A DNA stretch of 64,000 bases, from contig NZ_VFOL01000001.1 of the NCBI RefSeq assembly GCF_006716065.1, positions 1,984,001 to 2,048,000 on the forward strand. Reading direction: 5' to 3'. This DNA comes from Salinispora arenicola (GTDB lineage Bacteria; Actinomycetota; Actinomycetes; Mycobacteriales; Micromonosporaceae). Each line of letters opens with the position of its first letter. The stretch's first letter is position 1. The position numbers and the translations under genes were made by a program. Below, piece after piece: positions 53,578-62,040 of the stretch. The notes beneath the pieces were generated by a model that saw only the letters and a program-made list of their open reading frames with translations, had not been told where the DNA came from and searched no databases.

Positions 53578-54696
53578 GTGGACGATGTCGCGCGGCTGCT
53601 GAAGGAGAGCTGGACCCTGGTCGAGGAGCACCGGGACCGGCTGAGCGGGCACTTCTACGCCCGACTGTTTCTGCTTGACCCTGAGCTGCGTTCGCTCTTC
53701 CCGGCGCAGATGGTCGGCCAGGGCGACCGTCTGCTGGAGGCGATCATCACTGCCGCCCACACGGTGGACGACCCGGAGAGCTTCGACGAGTTCCTCCGGT
53801 CGTTGGGTCGGGACCACCGTAAGTACCACGTCGAGGCGAAGAACTACGTGACCATGGGGGTCGCGCTGCTGGACGCCCTGCGCAGTACAGCGGGCGACGG
53901 CTGGAACCTGGCGTTCGACCAGGCGTGGCGGGACGCGTACGCGGCGATCTCGGGGAAGATGCTCGCTGGCGCGGCGGCGGACGAGAACCCGCCGTTCTGG
54001 CATGCCGAGGTGCTGACCCACGACCGGTACGGGTCGGACACGGCGGTGTTGACCGTCCGTGCCCTGCAGTATCCGCTGCGCTGGCAGGCAGGCCAGTACG
54101 TCAGCATCGAGGCGCCCCGTTACCACCCACGGGTGTGGCGGAACTACTCGGTGGCGAACGCGCCGAACGAGGACAACGTGCTGGAGTTCCATGTCCGGAC
54201 ACCGCCGGGTGCGGGGTGGGTGTCCGGCGCGCTGGTCCGCCGGGTGAAACCGGGCGACCTGTTGCGGTTGGCGGCACCGATGGGGTCGATGACCCTGGAT
54301 CGGGCGTCGGACCGGGACATCCTGTGCGTCGCCAGCGGTGTCGGGTTGGCCCCGGTGAAGGCCCTTGTCGAGGAGCTGGCGGGTTACAACCGGACCCGTT
54401 GGGTGCACGTCTTCTACGGCGCCCGCACGCACCTCGACCTGTACGGCCTGGCTGGTCTCCGGGAACTGGTCGCCCGGCATCCGTGGCTGTCGGTGACGCC
54501 GGCGTGCAGCGCGGACACGGGGTTCGACGGTGAACTGGGGGACATCTCCGACGTGGTCGGCCGGTACGGCCCGTGGACGGCGCACGACTGCTACGTCTCC
54601 GGGTCGGCGCCCATGGTCCGTGCCACGCTGAGGGTGCTCTCCGGTGACGAGGTACCGCCGGAACGTACCCGGTATGACACCTTCGGTGAGCTGTAG
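53578..54696 (+). CDS. Globin-FAD/NAD reductase (flavohaemoglobin-like)
   Basis: A 372-residue protein from GTG 53,578, which has AGAAGGAG upstream; the frame is open from GTG 53,527. Residues 1-130 are a globin (LLKESWTLVEEHRDRLSGHF, LGRDHRKYHVEAKNYVTMG, with the proximal His region). Residues 140-372 form a ferredoxin-reductase module: FAD binding at RVWRNYSVANAPNEDNVLEF and NAD binding at ILCVASGVGLAPVKALVEEL and VHVFYGARTHLDLYG. Related enzymes turn nitric oxide into nitrate or reduce oxygen. The usual flavohaemoglobin C-terminal signature is only partly kept, so its physiological substrate is open. It is monocistronic, with a strong hairpin after the stop. Confidence 0.88.
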   Translation: MDDVARLLKESWTLVEEHRDRLSGHFYARLFLLDPELRSLFPAQMVGQGDRLLEAIITAAHTVDDPESFDEFLRSLGRDHRKYHVEAKNYVTMGVALLDALRSTAGDGWNLAFDQAWRDAYAAISGKMLAGAAADENPPFWHAEVLTHDRYGSDTAVLTVRALQYPLRWQAGQYVSIEAPRYHPRVWRNYSVANAPNEDNVLEFHVRTPPGAGWVSGALVRRVKPGDLLRLAAPMGSMTLDRASDRDILCVASGVGLAPVKALVEELAGYNRTRWVHVFYGARTHLDLYGLAGLRELVARHPWLSVTPACSADTGFDGELGDISDVVGRYGPWTAHDCYVSGSAPMVRATLRVLSGDEVPPERTRYDTFGEL

Positions 54697-54735
54697 TGGA
54701 CACCCCCAGACCGGGCGGACCGGCACCGCCCGCAC

Positions 54736-54780
54736 GACCACGTCCGCCCGGCCGTCTCCTTCCCCCGGGCGGACGTGGTC
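54736..54780. terminator. Bidirectional terminator hairpin
   Basis: A 16-bp perfect inverted repeat (GACCACGTCCGCCCGG / CCGGGCGGACGTGGTC) with a 13-base loop lies between two convergent genes. Confidence 0.85.
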
Positions 54781-54792
54781 GTACCCACCTCG

Positions 54793-56313
54793 TCAGTAGC
54801 GCCAGGGCTGTCCGGTGTGCCGGTATTCCTCGACCGGCACCAGGGGCACGCCCGGGGCCATGCGGTCGACGTAGAGGCGCCCTTCGAGATGGTCGATCTC
54901 GTGGGCCACGAGTCGCGCCATGCCGTACTCGTATGAGGTGATGACCCGGCTGCCGTCGATGTGGGTGTGCTCGACGTCGATTCGCAGCGGGCGGGGCACA
55001 AGGCCTCGTTGGTCGAAGAAGGAGAGGCAGCCTTCGTACTGTTCGTCGGTGTCGGGTGCGGCGTCGACCACCCTCGGGTTGAGCAGGACGACGGGTTCGC
55101 CGGACAGGTCCGGGGGCCGGATGACGGCGGCGGCCCGGCCGATGCCGAGTTGGGGGGCGGCGATACCGACCCCTTTGCTGAAGGGGTGCAGCTCGTCGAG
55201 GCGGAACAGGGTAGCCGTGAGCCGGTCGACGACGTCCCGGGCAGCTCGGTCCTCGCGCGGCAGGTCGAAGGGTCGGGTGGGCTGGCGGAGTAGGTCGGCG
55301 CCGTGCTGGAGGATGCCGAGGCCGCGCATCCGGTCGCTTGGCCGCAGCCAGCCGGTTTCTGTCGGTTCTCCCTCGGGCTGGGCCCGGAACCGCCACTGCA
55401 TCCGGTAGCGGCCGTTCAGCGGCGGCTGGTCGACTGCCCAGTCGAAGATGATGCGGTCGTCTTCCTCTCGGCGGGCCACGGGGGTGCGCAGCGGGCCTTC
55501 CTCCGCGGATAGTGAGGTTTCCGCGCCCCAGACCTGTGGGTCGAGCGCGGCCGGCAGGTCGAGACGCACGGCGAGGTGCCGGGTGGGCACCCGGACGGCC
55601 CGTTGGAACCACGGGCCCCACTTGTCCGGCCCGACGTGGTAGGCGTACTCGATGGTGGCGCGATCGCCCGGGTAGAGCGGGAAGCGCCGGCCGGTGTTCT
55701 CGAAGAGCAGCCAGATCTCCTTGAACGCGTCTCGGTCGTGCTTGGTTCGCCAGTGCATCGCCTCACGCTCGTGTCCGTCCAGCCGGTGCGCGTGGAGCTG
55801 TAGCTCGGCGAAGGTGAGCGGGTGTTCCCGGTGATGCCGGTTGGAGCGGCCGGGGTCGCCGGGGTATCGGTCAACGGCGACACGTACGAGGTAGCGGGTG
55901 ATCGGCTCGCTCCCCGCGTTGTACAGCTCACGACGGATGACGCAGCGGTATGTCTCGTCCCGGTAGGAGAGGGTGGCCTGTTCCCGTTCGACGATCAGGC
56001 CGGTACCGGGGGGCAGCCACTGCCCGGGGGCGGGTGGCTCGCGGTGCGGCGCCCGGTCGCCGCGGGTGTGGCGGAGTTCGTCGTAGTCGCGGAAGCGCTG
56101 CCAGATCGCCCCGCTGGCTTCCAGTACGGCCTCCGCCCGCCGGGCGAAGTCCTCGGTGGGACGGTGCCGACGTCCCTCGACGTGGCTGACGTACGAGGGG
56201 TCGAATCCCATCAGGGTCGCCAGCTGTTTCTTGGACAGCCCTCGCCCGGTCCGGTGGCGGGCGAGTTCGACGGCGAAGGAATCGGCAGCCCGATCGAGCG
56301 GTGAGGTTGTCAT
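54793..56313 (-). CDS. XRE regulator fused to peptide deformylase
   Basis: A 506-residue protein. Residues about 15-75 form an XRE helix-turn-helix (LARHRTGRGLSKKQLATLMG, FDPSYVSHVEGRRHRP). Residues 100-330 hold a beta-rich unknown region (ATLSYRDETYRCVIRRELYN and LAVRLDLPAALDPQVWGAE). Residues 335-500 are a peptide deformylase with its three motifs: GVGIAAPQLGIG, EGCLSFFDQRG and ARLVAHEIDHLEGRLYVD (metal Cys, two His and catalytic Glu). Start ATG 56,313 has GAGGAAG upstream. Deformylases remove the formyl group of new proteins; fusion to a DNA-binding domain suggests a regulatory or specialised role, for instance resistance to deformylase inhibitors. The middle domain is unassigned. Confidence 0.9.
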   Translation of the reverse strand: MTTSPLDRAADSFAVELARHRTGRGLSKKQLATLMGFDPSYVSHVEGRRHRPTEDFARRAEAVLEASGAIWQRFRDYDELRHTRGDRAPHREPPAPGQWLPPGTGLIVEREQATLSYRDETYRCVIRRELYNAGSEPITRYLVRVAVDRYPGDPGRSNRHHREHPLTFAELQLHAHRLDGHEREAMHWRTKHDRDAFKEIWLLFENTGRRFPLYPGDRATIEYAYHVGPDKWGPWFQRAVRVPTRHLAVRLDLPAALDPQVWGAETSLSAEEGPLRTPVARREEDDRIIFDWAVDQPPLNGRYRMQWRFRAQPEGEPTETGWLRPSDRMRGLGILQHGADLLRQPTRPFDLPREDRAARDVVDRLTATLFRLDELHPFSKGVGIAAPQLGIGRAAAVIRPPDLSGEPVVLLNPRVVDAAPDTDEQYEGCLSFFDQRGLVPRPLRIDVEHTHIDGSRVITSYEYGMARLVAHEIDHLEGRLYVDRMAPGVPLVPVEEYRHTGQPWRY

Positions 56314-56610
56314 CAGCTTCCTCGTGGCCGGGACTATCAGTTTCACGTTCCGTCATTGGTCATGCATGGAACTGCCACCTTGTCGACATGAGTCTTGACT
56401 CTCCAACGACAGAAGTCGATAGTGCTGGCTGCTGTTTCCGGCCCCGGACGGCGGGTAGTACGCCGAGGTGCGGATGGGTCGGCTGGCCGCCGGCCGGGTG
56501 CCCGACCTGCGACTCGCGACCGCCTGGATCAAGGGCGTGGAGGAGCAGGTCACGCTCGTGAGCGGCGGTGGATGGCGGGGCCCGCCGACGCGTCCCACGG
56601 GGGGCACGGC

Positions 56611-56629
56611 CTAGGTTAGGCTAGCCTTA
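56611..56629 (+). promoter_or_regulatory. IdeR/DmdR-type iron box
   Basis: CTAGGTTAGGCTAGCCTTA matches the 19-bp consensus TTAGGTTAGGCTAACCTAA at nearly every position and is a partial palindrome. It sits 34 bases upstream of the FhuF-like gene, as expected for iron-dependent repression. Confidence 0.85.
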
Positions 56630-56662
56630 TTCATCGGTGTGGTATCTGGACGGGGGAGTCGG

Positions 56663-57454
56663 GTGACAACGGTTGTGCCGGGCCAGGCAGCCGCCGCCCC
56701 GTTGTCCCCGGTCACCACGGCGCTGCGTCAACTGTTCGGCACCGACGACGTGCCCGGCCTGGCACGTGGCCTGCTGGTCGCCGACGAGATCGGCTGGTCA
56801 CCCGCCACGGGGTTGGTCGACGGAACCCGGCTGCCCGAGTTCCTGGGCGCGGCCACCGCCCAGTGGGGTGGCACGCCCCACGCCGACGCGGCGCTGGCGT
56901 GGAAGGCGTACAGCTACTGGGCGGCCCTGCCGGCGGTGCTGGGCTGGGCTTCGGCCCGGCGGGTTCCCCTACTCGTCCCCTCCGATGTGCTGATCCACTT
57001 CGAGGACCAGCGGTCGTTACTCACCCTGGGCCTGCGTCGGTCGACCACGGTGGCCGTCCTGCCCAGCGATCCGCTGGCCCTGGCCGGCCTGCCCGAGGTG
57101 CGCGTGGTGGCCGGCGAGGCGGCTCTGCTCGCGGCCCTACGGGCGACGCTGCTCGAGGCCCACCTCGCCCCGGTGATCGCGGCGATCCAGGCGCAGGTAC
57201 GGATCGGCACCCGGGCGCTGCTGGGCTCGGTGGCTGCCGGAATCGCCCACGCCATCCTGCGCGCCGCCGACGGCCTACCGGGCTCTTCGGTTGCCACGAT
57301 CGATACGCTGTTGTGTGCGCTCGGCCTGCGGGACCTGGTCGAGTTGGTGCCGGGCCCGGGCGGCGAACCGACGGTGCAGCGGTACACCTGCTGTCTCGCC
57401 TTCACCCTGCCTCGTCCGAAGATCTGCCCCGACTGCTGCCTCCGCCAGTCCTGA
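56663..57454 (+). CDS. FhuF-like ferric siderophore reductase ((2Fe-2S) protein)
   Basis: A 263-residue protein from GTG 56,663 (GGGGGAG upstream). The C-terminus YTCCLAFTLPRPKICPDCCL has the CC-x10-C-x2-C pattern that binds the [2Fe-2S] cluster of FhuF-type reductases. The preceding 240 residues match the IucA/FhuF-like helical domain (AWKAYSYWAALPAVLGWASA, LIHFEDQRSLLTLGLRRS-like). Such enzymes reduce iron in ferric siderophores inside the cell to release it. The iron box upstream indicates repression when iron is plentiful. No siderophore transporter or synthesis gene lies next to it. Confidence 0.9.
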   Translation: MTTVVPGQAAAAPLSPVTTALRQLFGTDDVPGLARGLLVADEIGWSPATGLVDGTRLPEFLGAATAQWGGTPHADAALAWKAYSYWAALPAVLGWASARRVPLLVPSDVLIHFEDQRSLLTLGLRRSTTVAVLPSDPLALAGLPEVRVVAGEAALLAALRATLLEAHLAPVIAAIQAQVRIGTRALLGSVAAGIAHAILRAADGLPGSSVATIDTLLCALGLRDLVELVPGPGGEPTVQRYTCCLAFTLPRPKICPDCCLRQS

Positions 57455-57479
57455 CCGCGCCTCCGCCAGTCCTGACCGC
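57438..57479 (+). repeat. 21-bp tandem duplication
   Basis: CCTCCGCCAGTCCTGACCGCG occurs twice without a gap. The first copy includes the stop of the FhuF-like gene, so the duplication is at the 3' end and does not change the protein. Confidence 0.9.
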
Positions 57480-57654
57480 GTCGGCGCCGGTTGCGCCGTC
57501 AGCGGGCGGCGGGGCCCGCTGTCGGCGTGCGCCGGGTTCGTCGTCAGCGTGCGTCGGCCTTGTCGGCGATGGGCTGACGACTGTGGGGTCTCCCGTGTTC
57601 GGTCACGGGCTGGCCGGGTGCTTCGGGGTACCAGGCGGTGGCGTCACCGAGCTG

Positions 57655-59475
57655 TCAGTCGGTGAGGTGTCGCACGTCCCAGAGCCAGACGCCCCCGGTG
57701 TAGGTCGGCTGGACCTCGATCAGCTCGGTCATGCCGCGGCGCAGCGCGTCCGCGTGCCGGTGTGGACCGAGCACGACCGCGCCGGCCCGCCAGTACCGCA
57801 GGTCGTCCTCAGCGGCCGTTCGTTCCTGCTGGCTGACTGGTGGCACCTCACCGGTACGCCGAATTTCGGTGAAGAAGTCGCTGGTCGGGCGGTCTGGGGC
57901 GGTGAACAGGGCGACGCGGTGCCGATCGGGGCGGGTGTCCGGGCCGAGGAAGTACCCCCGGGCGATCGGCATCTCCAGACCTGTCTCGGCCGACCAGCGC
58001 AGCGGGTCGGCGTAGTGGGTGTCGGGCAGCGGCAGGGTGACGATGCTGCGACCACCGGCCACGTAGGGGCGCCATGCGCCAGAGGTGACGAAGGCGGGCG
58101 TGGGCTCCAGCCGGACCGCCGGCAGCGGCGTCGGCAGGAGCGGCAGGAGCGCCATCGCCAGTACGGTGACCGTGGCGAAGCGGATCTGTGGCCGGGCGGA
58201 CGGATTCCGGGTGGCGAGGGTGCGGGCGTGCTGTGCCCCGTACGCGAGCAGCAGCCCGATCACCGGGGTGATGGCCAGGGCCCAGCGGGTCGGTACCACC
58301 GAGTGCAGGATCGGCAGGGTTTCCAGTACCGCCCAGGGAGCCGGTATGCCGGTGGCCTTGCCGTTGAACAGGACTTCCCGGCCGAGCGAGAGCACGGCGA
58401 AGACCACCGCGAGCAGGGCCAGGGCCCGGACGACGACGTTGCGGCGCAGCCACCAGACGAGTGCGGCGACGAGCACCAACAGGGGCCAGCCGAAGAAGGC
58501 GTTCTCCTCGGTGGGGTTCTTCGCCAGCCCTCTCGCACCGGGTTCGTCGCCGGCCAGCGACTCCCGGGAGTACGCCACGAACGAGGCGAGGTCGGTGGAG
58601 TAGCCGCGGATGAGGGGTGACAGCCCCCGGTAGGCGCCGGGACCGAAGAACTGTACGTACAGCGGGTACGCCAGCAGGACGAGCGTGACTCCGGCGGCGA
58701 CGCCCAGCCCGGCGAGGAACGGGCGTGTCCGCTGGCGTAGGTCGGGTCGACCGAGGGCAAGCGCGACGATGACCACACCGAGGCCGATCGCGGTCATCAG
58801 CAGGATCTCGAGGTTGAGGAATGCCTGCCAGACGATCACCAGGGCGAGCAGCAGCCCGTTGCGTAGCCAGCGGCCCGGCTCACCGAGGCGCAGGGTACGC
58901 CAGATGATCAGTGGCACCACGAACTGGGAGACGATGTTGGGGTGGGCGTTGGCGTGCGAGACCATGGCGGGCGCGAACCCGCAGAATGTGGCGCCGAGCC
59001 AGGCCGGGCCGGGAGACCGGAGCACCACCCGGGACAGCAGGAAATACCACGATGTCGCGGTGGCGGCCATCCCCAGGGTGAGGAAGAGCAGGAAGGACAT
59101 CCGGGGTCCGGCCACAAGGGTGACCGGCGTCATTGGTATAGATACTGATAATACGGACGTATTGGCCATCAAATTGACGACCTCGGGCACGTTCATTCGA
59201 TCCGAGGCGAAGGGATAGGCGAAATCGGTCACCACTCGTGAACCGTGCGCCATCATCCACTCGAACTGCGCCTGATCGGTGCGGTTGTCCCGGAGCCCGT
59301 CGCGTGGGTCCAGCCAGAGCCGGAGGGTCACCCAGAGTGCGAGCGCGAGGAAGCTCAGCACCGCCAGCAGATCGACCCGCCACCGTGTGGTGGCCTGGTT
59401 TCGCTGGTCAGGCTCGGTGGTCGACGCCCCGCCCTCGGGAGTGTCGGCCGCGCGGCTCGAATCGGCTGTAGTCAT
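57655..59475 (-). CDS. Polytopic membrane protein, GT-C glycosyltransferase-like
   Basis: A 606-residue protein with about twelve hydrophobic helices (LLAVLSFLALALWVTLRLWL, MSFLLFLTLGMAATATSWYF and onward) and a soluble C-terminal part (residues 440-606). The N-terminal loop DPRDGLRDNRTDQAQFEWMM holds acidic residues where GT-C enzymes place their catalytic Asp. The layout fits lipid-linked sugar transferases or DUF2079/YfhO-like proteins of actinobacteria. The substrate is unknown; a cell-envelope role is likely. It lies head to head with the methyltransferase gene; the intervening 211 bp should hold both promoters. Confidence 0.75.
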   Translation of the reverse strand: MTTADSSRAADTPEGGASTTEPDQRNQATTRWRVDLLAVLSFLALALWVTLRLWLDPRDGLRDNRTDQAQFEWMMAHGSRVVTDFAYPFASDRMNVPEVVNLMANTSVLSVSIPMTPVTLVAGPRMSFLLFLTLGMAATATSWYFLLSRVVLRSPGPAWLGATFCGFAPAMVSHANAHPNIVSQFVVPLIIWRTLRLGEPGRWLRNGLLLALVIVWQAFLNLEILLMTAIGLGVVIVALALGRPDLRQRTRPFLAGLGVAAGVTLVLLAYPLYVQFFGPGAYRGLSPLIRGYSTDLASFVAYSRESLAGDEPGARGLAKNPTEENAFFGWPLLVLVAALVWWLRRNVVVRALALLAVVFAVLSLGREVLFNGKATGIPAPWAVLETLPILHSVVPTRWALAITPVIGLLLAYGAQHARTLATRNPSARPQIRFATVTVLAMALLPLLPTPLPAVRLEPTPAFVTSGAWRPYVAGGRSIVTLPLPDTHYADPLRWSAETGLEMPIARGYFLGPDTRPDRHRVALFTAPDRPTSDFFTEIRRTGEVPPVSQQERTAAEDDLRYWRAGAVVLGPHRHADALRRGMTELIEVQPTYTGGVWLWDVRHLTD

Positions 59476-59686
59476 GCCAATTCAGAGCGTAGACAGATGA
59501 TGGCCACACTGCGCCGGCTTTTGGGCGATTGGTAGCATGTCCCGGCTCGCCGACCGTCGATCACGTACCCACTTCGGTCGTATTTCGGCCATCCCGATGC
59601 CCCGATTTGTTCGGCCTTCTATGTGGATGGTTCACTCTGTCGGTCCAGGCCGGGTTAAGCCAAGCTACACCGTGAGGAATCGACGT

Positions 59687-60400
59687 ATGGCAGAAATAAC
59701 CGGTAATCAGCATGTTCAGTCTGAGGTGCTGGAAGGCCTCGCGACCGCGGTGAACCACCGCCGCTGGTTTGTCGAACTGGCCCTGCCGTACCTCGGTGAC
59801 AACCCGATCGAGATCGGCAGTGGCCTCGGCGACTACGCCCTGGAGTGGGCCGGGCGGGTACCCCGCTTCACCGCCACGGAGGCCGACCCGGAGCGGCTGG
59901 TCGCGCTGAAGGAACGGCTCGCCGCCGAGCACCCGGCCGTCGACGTGCGCCAGATGCTGCTGCCGCACACGGACCGCGGCGACTTCAGCGCCGCCGTCTC
60001 GTACAACGTCCTGGAGCACATCGAGGACCACGTGGGTGCCTTGCGCAGCATGCGTGATCTGGTCCGGCCGGGCGGTCCGGTCATCATCATCGTGCCGGCC
60101 TTCGAGTTCGCGATGAGCCCAGCCGACATAGCCACCGGTCATGTCCGGCGATACACCACGAAGACGCTGGCCGCCGCGATGACCGAGGCCGGGCTGACCG
60201 TGGAGAAGATCCACTACGCGAACGCGCTCGGGCTGATCGGTTACTTCATGGCGACCAAGGTCTTCCGGCTGATGCCGAAGGAGGGCCCGATGGTCAAGGT
60301 TTACGACACCCTGGTGCTCCCGGTGACCAAAGCCGCCGAGCAGGTGGTCCGCCCGCCGTTCGGCCAGTCCGTGTTCGCGGTGGCCCGTACGCCCGCCTGA
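59687..60400 (+). CDS. Class I SAM-dependent methyltransferase
   Basis: A 237-residue protein from ATG 59,687, which has GAGG upstream. Motif I is NPIEIGSGLGDYALEWAGRV, motif II acidic residue in FTATEADPERLVALKERL, and motif IV/V in DFSAAVSYNVLEHIEDHVGA and LVRPGGPVIIIVPAFEFAM. HVRRYTTKTLAAAMTEAGLT is the usual Methyltransf_11 end. The substrate cannot be assigned. Divergence from the GT-C-like membrane protein suggests a role in modifying an envelope lipid or glycan, by context only. Confidence 0.88.
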   Translation: MAEITGNQHVQSEVLEGLATAVNHRRWFVELALPYLGDNPIEIGSGLGDYALEWAGRVPRFTATEADPERLVALKERLAAEHPAVDVRQMLLPHTDRGDFSAAVSYNVLEHIEDHVGALRSMRDLVRPGGPVIIIVPAFEFAMSPADIATGHVRRYTTKTLAAAMTEAGLTVEKIHYANALGLIGYFMATKVFRLMPKEGPMVKVYDTLVLPVTKAAEQVVRPPFGQSVFAVARTPA

Positions 60401-60501
60401 CCCACCACCACCAACCTCCCCGCGGTCCGGCGCCGGGTGGTCGCCCCGCGCGGCCTCCATCCGCGCCACGGTCGATGCCCGACCGCGGGAAGGCGGGACG
60501 G

Positions 60502-61035
60502 CTACTGCGTGACCTGATACGTCGGCCGGATCACCGCGCGGGCCAGGGTGTGGAAGGCGAGATTGAAGCCCACGAACGCCGGGGAGGCGTCGGGGGTGAC
60601 GTCGAGGCGTTCGACGTCCAGCGCGTGCACCGCGAAGAGGTACCGATGCGGACGATCACCGGCTGGCGGGGCGGCGCCCCCGTAGCCCTGCCGACCGTAG
60701 TCGTTGCGAACCGTGAACGCGTCGCCCAGACCTTCGGCGCCCACGCCGCGCGACAGCTCCGTTACGGTTGCCGGCAGGTTGACCAGCACCCAGTGCCAGA
60801 AGCCACTGCCGGTGGGCGCGTCCGGGTCAAAGCAGGTCACCACGAAACCCTTGGTCTCGGCGGGGAAGTCCGACCAGGCCAGGTGCGGGGAGATGTCGTC
60901 ACCACCGACGCTCGGGTGGGCGTACGCTGCGTCCATCGGCTCACCGTTGCGCACGTCGTCGCTGGTGAGCGTGAATGACGGGACCGTCGGTAGTAGCTCG
61001 TACGGGTCCGGGGTGATCGGTCGTTCCAGGGTCAT
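60502..61035 (-). CDS. PEBP-family protein (YbhB/YbcL type)
   Basis: A 177-residue protein. Conserved pieces are [40 protein letters not shown] (the DPDAP-x-G-x-x-HW ligand motif) and [20 protein letters not shown]. This is the phosphatidylethanolamine-binding protein fold. Bacterial members are small cytosolic proteins, possibly kinase or protease modulators; no catalysis is known. It is monocistronic, and the start at 61,035 is the first ATG (CATCGAGCCAGG on the plus strand, with AAGGACC upstream on the coding strand). Confidence 0.92.
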   Translation of the reverse strand: MTLERPITPDPYELLPTVPSFTLTSDDVRNGEPMDAAYAHPSVGGDDISPHLAWSDFPAETKGFVVTCFDPDAPTGSGFWHWVLVNLPATVTELSRGVGAEGLGDAFTVRNDYGRQGYGGAAPPAGDRPHRYLFAVHALDVERLDVTPDASPAFVGFNLAFHTLARAVIRPTYQVTQ

Positions 61036-61163
61036 CGAGCCAGGTCCTTCCCGTGGGCGGTCTAACTCCTGCGCCCTTCATACCTTGCCGAACCGTCGGG
61101 GCGAACCTGGAGGCGCCATGCCGCAGGCCCGGGCCTTGTCCATCCTGGGTACCGTGCCGTCCC

Positions 61164-61274
61164 ATGGGTGCGATCAAGCCGTGGCACGTCAGCGTTCTCC
61201 TGTGTCTCGTTACCTCGCTGTCGCTGCTGGCCGGCATCACGTGGGCTGTGGTGCGCCGGAGAGACCGCCGCTGA
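61164..61274 (+). CDS. Tiny single-pass membrane protein (36 residues)
   Basis: ATG 61,164 opens GAIKPWHVSVLLCLVTSLSL, then LAGITWAVVRRRDRR and stop. One transmembrane helix is framed by a Lys-Pro-Trp-His start and a basic tail. I recall similar 'KPWH' mini-proteins in Micromonospora genomes, usually annotated as hypothetical. No strong Shine-Dalgarno site is visible. The function is unknown. Confidence 0.55.
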   Translation: MGAIKPWHVSVLLCLVTSLSLLAGITWAVVRRRDRR

Positions 61275-61278
61275 TCCG

Positions 61279-61377
61279 CCACGTCACGTCGCTTGCCTGG
61301 TGGTGACGAAACCACGTCACGTCGCTTGCCTGGTGGTGACGAAACCACGTCACGTCGCTTGCCTGGTGGTGACGAAA
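61279..61377 (+). repeat. Three perfect 33-bp tandem repeats
   Basis: The unit CCACGTCACGTCGCTTGCCT then GGTGGTGACGAAA occurs three times with no mismatch, directly after the small membrane-protein gene. Each unit contains the inverted pair CGTCAC / GTGACG, so each could fold as a hairpin. Confidence 0.95.
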
Positions 61378-62040
61378 CAGGGTGAGGGGGCGTGCGGCCA
61401 GTACCTGTGGGTCGACGGTGGCGTTGGGCCAGGACCCACTGGTTCAGGACCCGCCGGTTCGGGTTCGGCCGACAGGCGCGGCAGTCCGCCCGACCAGGGC
61501 TGCCCCGCCTGGGATGGCCGCGGTGTCCCACCCGGCGGACCCATCAGACCGTCCGGCCTTCGCTGATCGTCTACGGCCGTCGACCAGATCGGAGTTACCC
61601 CGGCTGGCCCAATGACCCTGGCCCGCTGGTAGCACCGTTTCTCTCATAACATGACTTGATTCACTTCAGCCCCGGGCGTATCACGCGGAAATGCCTCAGC
61701 TATCCAACCAAGTGCCCTTGTGGAGCGGGTTGGGCTGATACGGTCAAAACAGACGAGCCAGCGTTGCCAGACCGAAACGCGACCAGAGATGACGTGGAGT
61801 GTGTTTGGGTGAGGCACTGCCCAAATCGACGGAGCGGATTGCGGTCGCGTAGTTCCGGTGTTTCGATACCGCGCCGCAGGGGGCGTAGGTGTCGTTCACA
61901 GGAATACGTCCGTTGCGCGCGAAATGCGGTCGATGGGCGCCGAGTCGTTGGCAGTACACAAACTATTGTCCGCACAGGGTGCAAATTTCATCGCGGGCAT
62001 CGTCAGAGTAGATCGTTGTTCCGGTGCTGAAGGAGAAGAA
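61378..62040. other. Non-coding region before the FAD oxidase gene
   Basis: No gene is supported in these 660 bases. The proximal part, 61,640-62,030, has lower GC and should carry the promoter of the oxidase gene. CTCATAACATGACTTGATTC near 61,645 is a possible promoter segment. Confidence 0.4.

Noticed and set aside
61279-61377. Possible CRISPR array
   Set aside because: The three 33-bp units are directly adjacent without spacers, and no cas genes are nearby.
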